Shown here: piece after piece, positions 27,569-35,816 of the stretch
How positions within the stretch are numbered: the stretch's first letter is position 1
Layout of the letters: each line of letters begins with the position of its first letter
Assembly (NCBI RefSeq): GCF_002150035.1
Contig: NZ_NETS01000010.1
Span: forward strand, 434,001 to 498,000
DNA length: 64,000 nucleotides
Source of the DNA: Leptospira venezuelensis
GTDB lineage: Bacteria; Spirochaetota; Leptospiria; Leptospirales; Leptospiraceae
Reading direction: 5' to 3'
The notes under the pieces: model-generated
The model's input: only the letters and a program-made list of their open reading frames with translations
Told to the model about the DNA's origin: nothing
Databases searched by the model: none
Translations under genes and position numbers: made by a program

Positions 27569-28906
27569 TTAAATCGCAAAGGAAGAAGGAGCAGAAAGCC
27601 GAGTAAAACGAACAGTCATGATCTTATTTCCATCCATTTTTTCTACGGTCAGCTTGCCTTCAGGGATCGCGACTACGGTCCCTTCCTTAGGCATATCTTC
27701 TAACTTCTCTAAAATAAAACCTGCAATAGTGCGGATATCGTTTAGCTCCTCATCTTCGATTCCTGATAGGATTTCTTTTAATTCGTCGAGCTCGGTTTCT
27801 CCGTCGATATCAAATGCATCGGGAGAATGAGATGGAACTGCATCCGTTTCATGATCGTCAGTCTCGTCACGGATCTCGCCAAAAACTTCTTCCACTATGT
27901 CTTCCATAGTTAGTAGTCCGGAAACTCCGCCATACTCGTCGATCACGATCGCCATATGTTGTTTTGCAACTCGCAACTTCTGAAGAACTTTCTCTATGGA
28001 CATACCTTCTGGAACCACAATAGGGGACTGCATAATTGTAGTGACCTTTGCTTTCTTATTCCTTTTGGATTCGGAAAGCCAAGCTAGATAGGCCTGAACG
28101 TGAATGATACCTACTATATTATCAGTGGTTCCATCATATACTGGATATCTGGAAAAATGATGCTCTGCGATGATAGAAAGAACTCCATCCATCTGGCTAT
28201 CAGCAGGAATTCCGACAATGCTCAAACGGTGAGTCATCACATCCTTTGCTAAATGTTCAGAGAACTCGAAAGTTTTTTGGATGATCTGGAATTCTTCTTG
28301 GTCAATATTCCCTTGTTTATTCTGTTCTTGGATCAGGATCATCAATTCTTCAGGAGAATGTATGATACGATGAGAATCCTCCTTAAATCCGATCCTTTTC
28401 AAGATGAAGGAAGTAATTCCATTTAAGAAAAACGTAATAGGAAAAAATAAATAATAAAAGAAGAATATAGGAGCACTTGTCACCAATGCTAAGGTCTCTG
28501 TCTTCTGGATCGCAACTGTTTTAGGAAGAAGTTCTCCTAAAAGAATATGCAAAAATGTGATTAGTGCAAAAGAGATCGCCACAGCAATTCCATGAACCGT
28601 GAGATCGGAATCAGGATAGCCAGCGTAATGAAAGATAGGTTCTATCCAACTGGATAAATAACCTTCTCCCACCCAACCAAGAAGGAGACTTGCAATTGTG
28701 ATCCCCACCTGACAGACGGAAAGCATATCGTTCAACATGGTTGCTGCTTTTTTGGTAAGGGCAGCCATAGGCCTACCGTCTCTGATCAATTCTTCTAAAC
28801 GAGAGGGTCTAATCGACACCAAGGCAAATTCCGCAGACACGAAAAACCCATTGGCGAATATAAGAATAAGTATTACGAAAAATCCAATCACGTCCATTAA
28901 CGGCAA
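27569..28906 (-). CDS. CNNM/CorC family transporter (hemolysin C-type) with CBS pair
   Basis: Membrane protein of 445 residues. The N-terminal DUF21/CNNM domain (about 1-190) has four hydrophobic segments, beginning VIGFFVILILIFANGFFVSAEFALV and including ASLLLGWVGEG. Two CBS domains lie at about 205-330 (MTHRLSIVGIP, HFSRYPVYDG, MAIVIDEYGGVSGLLTMEDI). The C-terminal CorC/HlyC domain has EVFGEIRDETDDHE and a late TIAGFILEKLEDMP. This family affects Mg2+/Co2+ efflux and was first named after a hemolysin; hemolysis is not implied. The gene is upstream of coaC and coaB and may share their mRNA. Confidence 0.93.
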   Translation of the reverse strand: MPLMDVIGFFVILILIFANGFFVSAEFALVSIRPSRLEELIRDGRPMAALTKKAATMLNDMLSVCQVGITIASLLLGWVGEGYLSSWIEPIFHYAGYPDSDLTVHGIAVAISFALITFLHILLGELLPKTVAIQKTETLALVTSAPIFFFYYLFFPITFFLNGITSFILKRIGFKEDSHRIIHSPEELMILIQEQNKQGNIDQEEFQIIQKTFEFSEHLAKDVMTHRLSIVGIPADSQMDGVLSIIAEHHFSRYPVYDGTTDNIVGIIHVQAYLAWLSESKRNKKAKVTTIMQSPIVVPEGMSIEKVLQKLRVAKQHMAIVIDEYGGVSGLLTMEDIVEEVFGEIRDETDDHETDAVPSHSPDAFDIDGETELDELKEILSGIEDEELNDIRTIAGFILEKLEDMPKEGTVVAIPEGKLTVEKMDGNKIMTVRFTRLSAPSSFAI

Positions 28907-29114
28907 GATCTTCCGAATGTAAGATTTAGGCAGATTGCTAGATCGAAAGAATAAAACAAGGTGGGAAAATTATCGATTTGGTCCGGAAAAATCCGGCTTC
29001 TACTGTCGGGGTCCATCTATCTGTGATACCATCCCTGAAAAACGGTGCATTGTCGAGTGTTTTGAAGGTGAAAAAATGAAAATTTACCCTTTTACGGAGC
29101 TAAGTTTAAGCTGG

Positions 29115-31763
29115 TCATTCTGCGTTTCGAACCATTTTGAGAACTCTGGAATTCAGGTTTGGGTCCCCATTTTCATTCGCAAGTCTCTCTAATAAATTTA
29201 TGTCGGATTCTGACTCTGGATTCCAGTATTTAACAAAGTAAAGGCGAGAAGTTCCAACCGATAACCAGAACCTGGCCCAGTCCAAAAAGTCTTCAGATTT
29301 ATCTCCCCAGCCGGAACCGCTGAGCGAATCCTTTGTAAATGCAATTCTATCCGGCAAATTCCTAAAATCTAATCTACGCTTCGCCTTTCTAAAGGAAATG
29401 GAATCGGATCCACAGGACCATTCGTAATCTCTAAGACCGTTAGGAGATTTAGAAGTCACCTTCATATTCCAAACAAGCAGAGCGGACTTTCCTTGGAGTA
29501 ATTTGGATCCATCATAATACTGTAGTGGAAAGGACTGCCATCCTAAATGCCCTTCCCCTTCCGGAAGATTTTTAGGGAAAAGATTCTCACATGCTGGACC
29601 GAATACTTTTTTAGCAGTATCAGACTCGTCTCTTTTATCAAAACGCAAAAATAACTTAATTTCAGAATCAGGGAATTCCTTTCTAAGATATTCCGCAGCT
29701 TCTACCCCAGGTGAATTCAGAAAGATCTGGACTTTGTCTTTTTTAGAAAAGGATTCCATCGTACTTCTAAAAGCGGATTGAGCAGTGTAGCTAGTAGGAT
29801 TATCCGTATTCAATTCCCTTGCTTCCAGCTCAGAAGAATCTCCGTCCTTATGAAATAGAAATACCCGCTTATCTTTCACGAAAACTGCGATAAGTGGATG
29901 AGTTAATTTTCTGAAATTTGCATTCTTAAGTGGATCAGACTCTTCTTTAATGCGAGCGGATTCCTTGGTTCTCATTTCAGACCAAGCAGACTTCCAAGGT
30001 TCTCTTCCCGGAGGATAAAAACCTTTATATCTAGAAATTCTATTATGAGTTTTAAGGATCGCAAGATCGGGCGGAGAATCATCTTCCTGAAGTTCGGAAT
30101 TTTCCTCATTATGGATCATAAAAGAAAGCAGATCGTTTGTATAACCATGTCTAGTATAAAAATCAATAGCAGAATTCTCTAAACTTTTACTTCCATATGA
30201 AGGCGGAAGATAATTTTTAATCTCAAAAGTTTTATCATCAACATGGCCTGACGCTGAAATTTTAAGAGCCTGGTCTAAGAAACTTTTTACTCCTCTTAAA
30301 TTCGAGGATTCCTTATGAGAAAGAAATAATCCATTTAATCTGATCCATTCTTCTTTATAAGAAGGATCTTCTTTTAAGATACCGCCCGCTTTAGTAAATT
30401 CAATGATCGCTTTTCTAAGATTATTTGTTTTTAACTGCAAAAATCCATGGAGCAATGTGGCGGAATATTCCACTCTTCTCCATCCCTTACTTTGTGCGAG
30501 AAAGCTCAGATCCATTGCAAGTTTGGAAGCCACTTCAGGCTCGTCTTCCGAAAGTATTTGAATAATTCTTAATTTAGTAAATAGATCATCTTCCGTCAGA
30601 TTTTTAGGAGTGCTAACTGATTGTAAGGCATCCACTGCTTTGTGGGAGTTTTTAGATTTCCAAACTGCAACTGACACAAGGTCACGAGCACTATTGATCG
30701 GAATAGGTTCGCCTAAAAATGGATGAAGTATCTTAGTGGACCAATGTAAAAAATCTAAATTTAAATAATATTCTAAAGCCCTTGCAGGATCACCTTGTAA
30801 ATAAGCAAGAGTTCCTAACTTCAGATATAACGAATTCTTATACGCTGGAGCCATCTCCCCTTGTCTTTCTATAATATACTTTAAAACTTTTTCGGCAGAA
30901 CTCGGATCTCCATCTACTAAATAGTAATACGCCAATTTTTCGTAAGAATGAGAGAGCATTCTTCCACCAAGATTTTCCGATACGATCCCAATTTTAGAAA
31001 ATTGGATCGCATCTCTTGCAAATCCTAACTCCGAAAGATAATCAGCGATATTAGGAAGAAAATTAGATAAGAAAGGAATATGTTTTAGTTCTTTCTCCTC
31101 CGGATCAGTAATTCCCGGGAAAGGAGAAAGTATTCTTTGTAGATTTGTGTATTCCCTATCATGGTTCGGATCCGAAAGTTTAAAATCCGCCATATAACTT
31201 CCGAGACGAAGCATTCTACAAAGTGAATAATATTGTTTTTTCGGAGAACATTTGATCTTATCTGCAGGCTTCTTATGAAGAAGAACATTACGCGTAGATT
31301 CTACCAATTCCTTTTGGTATGTGTCTCCAGCAGGAGGATTCCAAGCTTTTAGGAAATTTTCCCCATTGGATTTTTTAGAAAAGTAGATATCTTGGAAATA
31401 AAGTAGAAGAACTTCGGCGAAGCCCAGATCTTTTTCTTTTCGGATGGTGGTGATTAAGTTGGAGAATTTACCGGAATCTTTATTAAGAAGTAAATATTCT
31501 CCTGCTAAAAGTGCAAACTCCGATTTTTGGACGCCATTCAGACCCTCGGGAAAGGAATTAAAATCAGTTTCTTTAGTCAGGACATTTTTACCATCCATCA
31601 AAAGATAAAAATTACCAGGAGAACCTGTCCAACCGTAATCGTTACGGGCCTGCGCAGAGAGGGATGTGCAAAAAGAACAGAATGAAATTAATAAAAAAGG
31701 AATATATTTGAAAATTAGGCTAATGGAGCCTATATTACGAATATTTAAAATTGATTTTTGCAA
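29115..31763 (-). CDS. Large secreted TPR protein with degenerate CHAT-like C-terminus
   Basis: Protein of 882 residues starting at TTG 31763, the only reasonable start in this frame; start confidence is low. A signal peptide ends near SLSAQA. Residues about 200-480 are helical repeats of TPR type (YLKLGTLAYLQGDPARALEYY, then AIIEFTKAGGILKE). From about 610 the sequence looks like a CHAT caspase-like fold: a strand PLIAVFVKDKRVFLFHKDG, then KSALLVWNMKV, and a final RFWLSVGTSRLYFVKYWNPE corresponding to the conserved end of CHAT domains. The His and Cys positions of active CHAT proteases (usually H-A-T-H-G and S-A-C-x-T) are not visible, so it would be a pseudo-protease. It is 27 bases after gpsA on the same strand. 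A role in periplasmic complexes is only a guess. Confidence 0.7.
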   Translation of the reverse strand: MQKSILNIRNIGSISLIFKYIPFLLISFCSFCTSLSAQARNDYGWTGSPGNFYLLMDGKNVLTKETDFNSFPEGLNGVQKSEFALLAGEYLLLNKDSGKFSNLITTIRKEKDLGFAEVLLLYFQDIYFSKKSNGENFLKAWNPPAGDTYQKELVESTRNVLLHKKPADKIKCSPKKQYYSLCRMLRLGSYMADFKLSDPNHDREYTNLQRILSPFPGITDPEEKELKHIPFLSNFLPNIADYLSELGFARDAIQFSKIGIVSENLGGRMLSHSYEKLAYYYLVDGDPSSAEKVLKYIIERQGEMAPAYKNSLYLKLGTLAYLQGDPARALEYYLNLDFLHWSTKILHPFLGEPIPINSARDLVSVAVWKSKNSHKAVDALQSVSTPKNLTEDDLFTKLRIIQILSEDEPEVASKLAMDLSFLAQSKGWRRVEYSATLLHGFLQLKTNNLRKAIIEFTKAGGILKEDPSYKEEWIRLNGLFLSHKESSNLRGVKSFLDQALKISASGHVDDKTFEIKNYLPPSYGSKSLENSAIDFYTRHGYTNDLLSFMIHNEENSELQEDDSPPDLAILKTHNRISRYKGFYPPGREPWKSAWSEMRTKESARIKEESDPLKNANFRKLTHPLIAVFVKDKRVFLFHKDGDSSELEARELNTDNPTSYTAQSAFRSTMESFSKKDKVQIFLNSPGVEAAEYLRKEFPDSEIKLFLRFDKRDESDTAKKVFGPACENLFPKNLPEGEGHLGWQSFPLQYYDGSKLLQGKSALLVWNMKVTSKSPNGLRDYEWSCGSDSISFRKAKRRLDFRNLPDRIAFTKDSLSGSGWGDKSEDFLDWARFWLSVGTSRLYFVKYWNPESESDINLLERLANENGDPNLNSRVLKMVRNAE

Positions 31764-31790
31764 GGGAATCGATCGCGATTTAAGAGCGGT

Positions 31791-32792
31791 TTATAGACCT
31801 TCTCTTTTTAAGTCCCGGCCCATTAAATCTCTAACAACCTCCTTCGGATTCTTATGCTCGTAAAGCATTTTATACACCTCGGTGGTAATGGCCATTTCGA
31901 TACCTAATTTCTGAGACAGTTCAAATCCACTTTTGGCGGTTTTTACCCCTTCCGCAACTTCCACCATCCCGCCTAAAATAGAATCCAGACTTTCTCCTTT
32001 TCCTAATCTAAATCCAACAGTCCTGTTTCTGGAAGCATCTCCGCAACAAGTTAAGATCAAATCTCCCATTCCGGAAGGGCCTAAGAATGTAAGAGGATCT
32101 GCTCCCAATTTGACTCCAAGTCTAGAAATTTCGGTTAACCCTCTGGTGATCAAAGCAGCCCTAGTATTTTGCCCGAATCCTAATCCGTCGGAAACTCCCG
32201 CAGCGATTGCGATCACATTCTTTAAAGAACCGCCAACTTCTACTCCGACCACATCCGGAGTCCAATAAGTCCTAAAATAAGTGAAACTAAATATTTCTTG
32301 TACCTTTCTTGCAGTTGCTTCATTTTTAGATGCGATACTCACGATTGTCGGTACACGTTTGACCAACTCTTTTGCAAAACTAGGTCCAGAAAGATAAGAT
32401 AATCTGCTGTGAAATTTACCCGGAAGTTCTGCTTCAAAAATTTCGGAAACTAATCTGAGACTTCCATTTTCTATTCCTTTACTTGCAGAAACGATAGGAG
32501 CCTTTTCTGGGAGGAAAGATTTAATCTCTTTTAAAATATCTGTGATCGCGTGAGAAGGAGGAGCGGAAACGATCATGTCCTTGTCTCGGACAGCTTCTTC
32601 TAAACTTGTGGTTCCTTTTAAATTTTTGGGAAGATCAATACCCGGTAGATATTTTTCATTCCGATGGTTCTCATTAATCTCTCCAATTAGGTTGGAGTTC
32701 CTTCCCCAAATGGTAACATCATAACCTTTGTCCGCCAAGAGCACACCTAAAGAAGAACCGAAACTTCCAGAACCGATAACGCCGATTTGCAT
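31791..32792 (-). CDS. gpsA: Glycerol-3-phosphate dehydrogenase [NAD(P)+]
   Basis: Enzyme of 333 residues making sn-glycerol-3-phosphate for phospholipids from dihydroxyacetone phosphate. The nucleotide motif GVIGSGSFGSSLGVLLADKG opens the protein, followed by SGPSFAKELVKRVPT, the catalytic Lys in GGSLKNVIAIAAGVSDGLG, and GPSGMGDLILTC. Length and all motifs are normal. It faces the plus-strand gene at 32960 across a 167-base gap containing an AT-rich TATAAAAT box on the plus strand. The secreted CHAT-like gene follows closely and may be co-transcribed. Confidence 0.96.
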   Translation of the reverse strand: MQIGVIGSGSFGSSLGVLLADKGYDVTIWGRNSNLIGEINENHRNEKYLPGIDLPKNLKGTTSLEEAVRDKDMIVSAPPSHAITDILKEIKSFLPEKAPIVSASKGIENGSLRLVSEIFEAELPGKFHSRLSYLSGPSFAKELVKRVPTIVSIASKNEATARKVQEIFSFTYFRTYWTPDVVGVEVGGSLKNVIAIAAGVSDGLGFGQNTRAALITRGLTEISRLGVKLGADPLTFLGPSGMGDLILTCCGDASRNRTVGFRLGKGESLDSILGGMVEVAEGVKTAKSGFELSQKLGIEMAITTEVYKMLYEHKNPKEVVRDLMGRDLKREGL

Positions 32793-32959
32793 GAGATACC
32801 CTTTCCCCGACTAACCCTAAGGAGTGATGATCCTGACCAGGAAAGCCTAAACGGCAAGAAAAAAAAGCGGGGAAAAATGATACCCGTTCCATTCTTATTT
32901 TGGTATAAAATAGAAATGAAGTTTACCGACCGAATCCGAAGGATTAATTTTGTTCTTCC

Positions 32960-33652
32960 ATGCTCGATTTGCGGAAACTTTCGGGATTCAATCTTTTAGA
33001 TTTTTTGACGGGAAAAAATTCCTTCGAAGAAAAAGCCTTAAAGAGCAATTACAGGATCGCCGTTTTACTTCATTCTTTGAATAAGGTTCTGCAAAAAAAA
33101 GTGGTAGAGGGCACGGAAGATCTAGAGTCCTTGGTGATGGATTCAGGTCGGGGTGTTTTATACCTTTCCGGACATTATTCCATCCGAGGATTAGCCTGGT
33201 CTAAAATTTTAAGAACGAATCATATCAGATACAAACTTTCCTTAAGACCTGTGAAGGTAGATGGAAACAGAGTGGTGTTTAGGATAGAAGCTTTTAGACT
33301 TTATGATCATAACCCAAGGTCCATAGATCCGATACGGATTTTTTCCAAAGTTTTCAAATTTCATCGAAAGCTAATATTAGAAGAGATAGTTGAGGAAATT
33401 CCGGAAATATTATCCCTTACGGATATTGGAAATGAGATCAGAGTCGACTTAAATTATTTTTTAGCAGAAATTCCGGAAGTTGCAGGAGCAGTGACTGTCC
33501 AAAAAGTAATCCCCGAAAAAGGAAATGTATTTTTATTCGTGCGATCAAATACGATCTTAAAACCATTATTGGATTTTTTTGGTCCGGACTATCTCAGAAT
33601 AGAACCGATTTCGGAGAACGAAGACAGCATGCTCATGCTGTGGAGGGATTAG
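32960..33652 (+). CDS. Hypothetical protein (230 aa)
   Basis: Soluble protein of 230 residues that I do not recognise. It begins LDLRKLSGFNLLDFLTG. The region after residue 50 (GRGVLYLSGHYSIRGLAWSK) and the Arg-rich part (LSLRPVKVDGNRVVFRIEAFRL) suggest an alpha/beta or beta-sandwich fold of the cytoplasm. No signal peptide. The ribosome site is weak. A promoter-like TATAAAAT box lies about 55 bases before the start. It is followed after 93 bases by the metallophosphoesterase unit and may be a separate transcript. Confidence 0.7.
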   Translation: MLDLRKLSGFNLLDFLTGKNSFEEKALKSNYRIAVLLHSLNKVLQKKVVEGTEDLESLVMDSGRGVLYLSGHYSIRGLAWSKILRTNHIRYKLSLRPVKVDGNRVVFRIEAFRLYDHNPRSIDPIRIFSKVFKFHRKLILEEIVEEIPEILSLTDIGNEIRVDLNYFLAEIPEVAGAVTVQKVIPEKGNVFLFVRSNTILKPLLDFFGPDYLRIEPISENEDSMLMLWRD

Positions 33653-33745
33653 AAAGATTGGACATTATCATGGGTTTATTAAGAATCAGTATAGAAAGGG
33701 TCGAACGGCTTTAAGTCGTTTAACATAAAATTAGGATAAGTCCAA

Positions 33746-34744
33746 ATGAGGATCATTTACCTCACCGATATCCACGACGGACTAAGAGGATTGAAAGAAG
33801 TCCTTATAGGAACCGAATGTGACTTGTACCTTTTCTCCGGCGATATTATCTACAAAGCCTTTTTCAATCCAGAACGAATCATAGAATTTGTAACTCTCCA
33901 AGAAGATATGTATCGTATCATGGATGATGTCAAAGAAGAGATCAATCCTTACGATTATGCAACTAGAGCGGTACGTTTTCCGGAAAAGTACCTGCCTAAC
34001 GTTGTTGAAAAGTCCCACGATTACAGAAGGTTATTCCACCAAGCTGCAAAAACGATGAAGGAAAAGTACGAACTCATCGAAATCATTATCCAAAAATATG
34101 CAAAAGCACCTGTCTGGCTATTACCAGGAAATTATGATATAGATCTTCAATATTCCGCGTTATACGAAAGAGACCTGCATAGAAAAACTTTCGATATGGG
34201 AGGATTAAAATTTGCAGGTTATGGTGGAGCTCCAGTGATCACTTCAGGTATTCCTGAAAAGTTAGCGGTAAAATTCCACGAGTATAATCGTAACGGAAAA
34301 AATTACAGTGAACCAGAAGACTTCTTTAAAGAAGAAAATCCAGACGTAGTTGTGATCCATAATCCTGCATATGGATTTTTAGATAAAATCCCCAGTTTCG
34401 GAAATGTAGGTTCTCAAGGGATCAGAAGATATTTAGACGATTATTCTCCTGCCTTAGTTGTCTCGGGTCACGTTCATGAAGACCAAGGGATCATAAAAAA
34501 AGGGAAAACAGTGTTTTTGAATCCTTCTAATTTTGGACCAGTTGATTCTGTTTTCGGGTTTCAACCTGGGGGCTTCTTCTCTGAAATAGAAATAGAAAAC
34601 AATCTTGTAAAAAATGTAAAACTGAATAGACTATCGGATCACTCAATTCGCCACCTTTTAGAAGTCGATTGCTCTGGAGACAAGTTAGCCCTTGTCCAGG
34701 CAAGCAGCGACTCAGAAGTTCCGGCGGAAGATTTTATCCGATAG
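33746..34744 (+). CDS. Metallophosphoesterase
   Basis: Calcineurin-like phosphoesterase of 332 residues. Metal motifs are complete: D8-x-H10 in YLTDIHDG, G-D33 in FSGDII, GNYD near residue 130, VIHNPAYG and SGHVHEDQG. No signal peptide, so cytoplasmic. About 80 residues between the GD and GNYD motifs are helical and charged, an insertion that may form a lid or binding surface. It stops two bases before a nucleotidyltransferase gene, and the unit continues with a zinc-ribbon gene and recG. This context suggests a nucleic-acid or nucleotide substrate, but the substrate is not known. Confidence 0.92.
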   Translation: MRIIYLTDIHDGLRGLKEVLIGTECDLYLFSGDIIYKAFFNPERIIEFVTLQEDMYRIMDDVKEEINPYDYATRAVRFPEKYLPNVVEKSHDYRRLFHQAAKTMKEKYELIEIIIQKYAKAPVWLLPGNYDIDLQYSALYERDLHRKTFDMGGLKFAGYGGAPVITSGIPEKLAVKFHEYNRNGKNYSEPEDFFKEENPDVVVIHNPAYGFLDKIPSFGNVGSQGIRRYLDDYSPALVVSGHVHEDQGIIKKGKTVFLNPSNFGPVDSVFGFQPGGFFSEIEIENNLVKNVKLNRLSDHSIRHLLEVDCSGDKLALVQASSDSEVPAEDFIR

Positions 34745-34746
34745 TT

Positions 34747-35424
34747 ATGACTCTCCCAAAACTTAGCTCAAACTCCAATATCGTAAAATTTGTAGGTCTA
34801 AAAAAGTTTTTTAGATCTCATGAGACTGGAGTATCCAGAGAAAGAATAGAAGATTTCAAAAAATTTAATAAACTCATCAACTACGGAGGAGACGAGGTAG
34901 CATTCGATATCTTAGGCTCCTTAAATTTCGGCCAGGCAACTTCTGATTCAGACACAGACATAGTGATGTATACTAGATGTGAAGAAGGCAGAATGGGAGA
35001 ATGTGGATTAGAAAATTGTTATAAAATTGCGCTTTTCAAGCATATGTTTCTGAACCTGGTTACCTTCGAACATAATTCTCAGGCCTATAAACTAGAAATA
35101 GTAGATTGTATCAATTTAAACCAATTGGAAAAAGATATAAAAGATAAAAATGCTGACTCCGCATTACTCATTCGTTTTTGTTTTTATAGATCCATTTGCA
35201 GAGGAGTGAACCGTAGACTTCTTCACAAATACGAAAATATGATCGCTGAGAATCTTCCTCTTTGGGAAAAAATTTCTGAATCATTGGAAGAATGTTTCGA
35301 AGGAATTATAAAGTCTTCCCAACATACTTACTCATTTCATAAATATGCAGGAAGATTGGCGGACAAGGGAATTAATTTGCCTGGCTCTATGGCAGAGAAA
35401 ATAAAGGACTATTTAAAACAATGA
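34747..35424 (+). CDS. Nucleotidyltransferase-domain protein (Pol beta-like fold)
   Basis: Protein of 225 residues starting at ATG 34747, two bases after the phosphoesterase stop. The core motif of Pol beta-like nucleotidyltransferases is present: G57-S58 in FDILGSLNFGQATSD followed by D69-T-D71 (SDTDIV). The third acidic residue may be Glu 118 or Asp 121 in KLEIVDCINL. The C-terminal half is helical (FCFYRSICRGVNRRLLHKYE). This is not a CCA- or poly(A)-polymerase by length. It may transfer a nucleotide to RNA, protein or a small molecule. Its last bases overlap the next gene by four (ATGA). Confidence 0.85.
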   Translation: MTLPKLSSNSNIVKFVGLKKFFRSHETGVSRERIEDFKKFNKLINYGGDEVAFDILGSLNFGQATSDSDTDIVMYTRCEEGRMGECGLENCYKIALFKHMFLNLVTFEHNSQAYKLEIVDCINLNQLEKDIKDKNADSALLIRFCFYRSICRGVNRRLLHKYENMIAENLPLWEKISESLEECFEGIIKSSQHTYSFHKYAGRLADKGINLPGSMAEKIKDYLKQ

Positions 35425-35816
35425 TCACCTTTCTCACCTTAGTTGCTTGTTTGGCGGCCGCTGCGATCTTCTTCCATGTTTTATATACTGTAGATACGAA
35501 ACGTCTGGATAAAAAAGATTCCAAACGACCGAAAGACAATGATTACGGAAATCCTCGAAAAGTATACGGTGGAAATTGGGACCCGAACGTTCCCCGCCCC
35601 AGACTTTGCCCTGTATGTGGTCGATTCTTGGATAAGAACGAATACTTATACGCAGTTCTTTTTGAACCTGCAATTCCCGGAGCAAAACGACAAGCGCGGA
35701 TTTATGGTTGCCGTTACTGTTACCTAGGATTGGATGATTCAAGTTCGGCTCCAGAGGAGATGATTCAAAATTCTCCTCAACCGAAACCAGTCCAGGATGA
35801 AGAACTCGGTCTCTGA
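35421..35816 (+). CDS. Membrane-anchored zinc-ribbon protein
   Basis: Protein of 131 residues. An N-terminal membrane helix (ITFLTLVACLAAAAIFFHVLY) is followed by a charged linker. A four-Cys zinc ribbon then contains CPVCG and CRYC with about 36 residues between the pairs. The C-terminal tail is acidic. It overlaps the nucleotidyltransferase by four bases and recG by 20 bases, so translation of the whole unit is probably coupled. The ribbon would face the cytoplasm if the helix is an N-out anchor. Function not known. Confidence 0.8.
   Translation: MITFLTLVACLAAAAIFFHVLYTVDTKRLDKKDSKRPKDNDYGNPRKVYGGNWDPNVPRPRLCPVCGRFLDKNEYLYAVLFEPAIPGAKRQARIYGCRYCYLGLDDSSSAPEEMIQNSPQPKPVQDEELGL

Noticed and set aside
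27569..28906. Calling the CNNM/CorC protein and TlyA true hemolysins
   Set aside because: The names are historical; the domains indicate ion transport and rRNA methylation.
32925..33005. A 27-codon ORF starting ten bases after a TATAAAAT box
   Set aside because: It overlaps the start of the 230-residue gene in another frame and lacks a ribosome site; probably the 5' leader.
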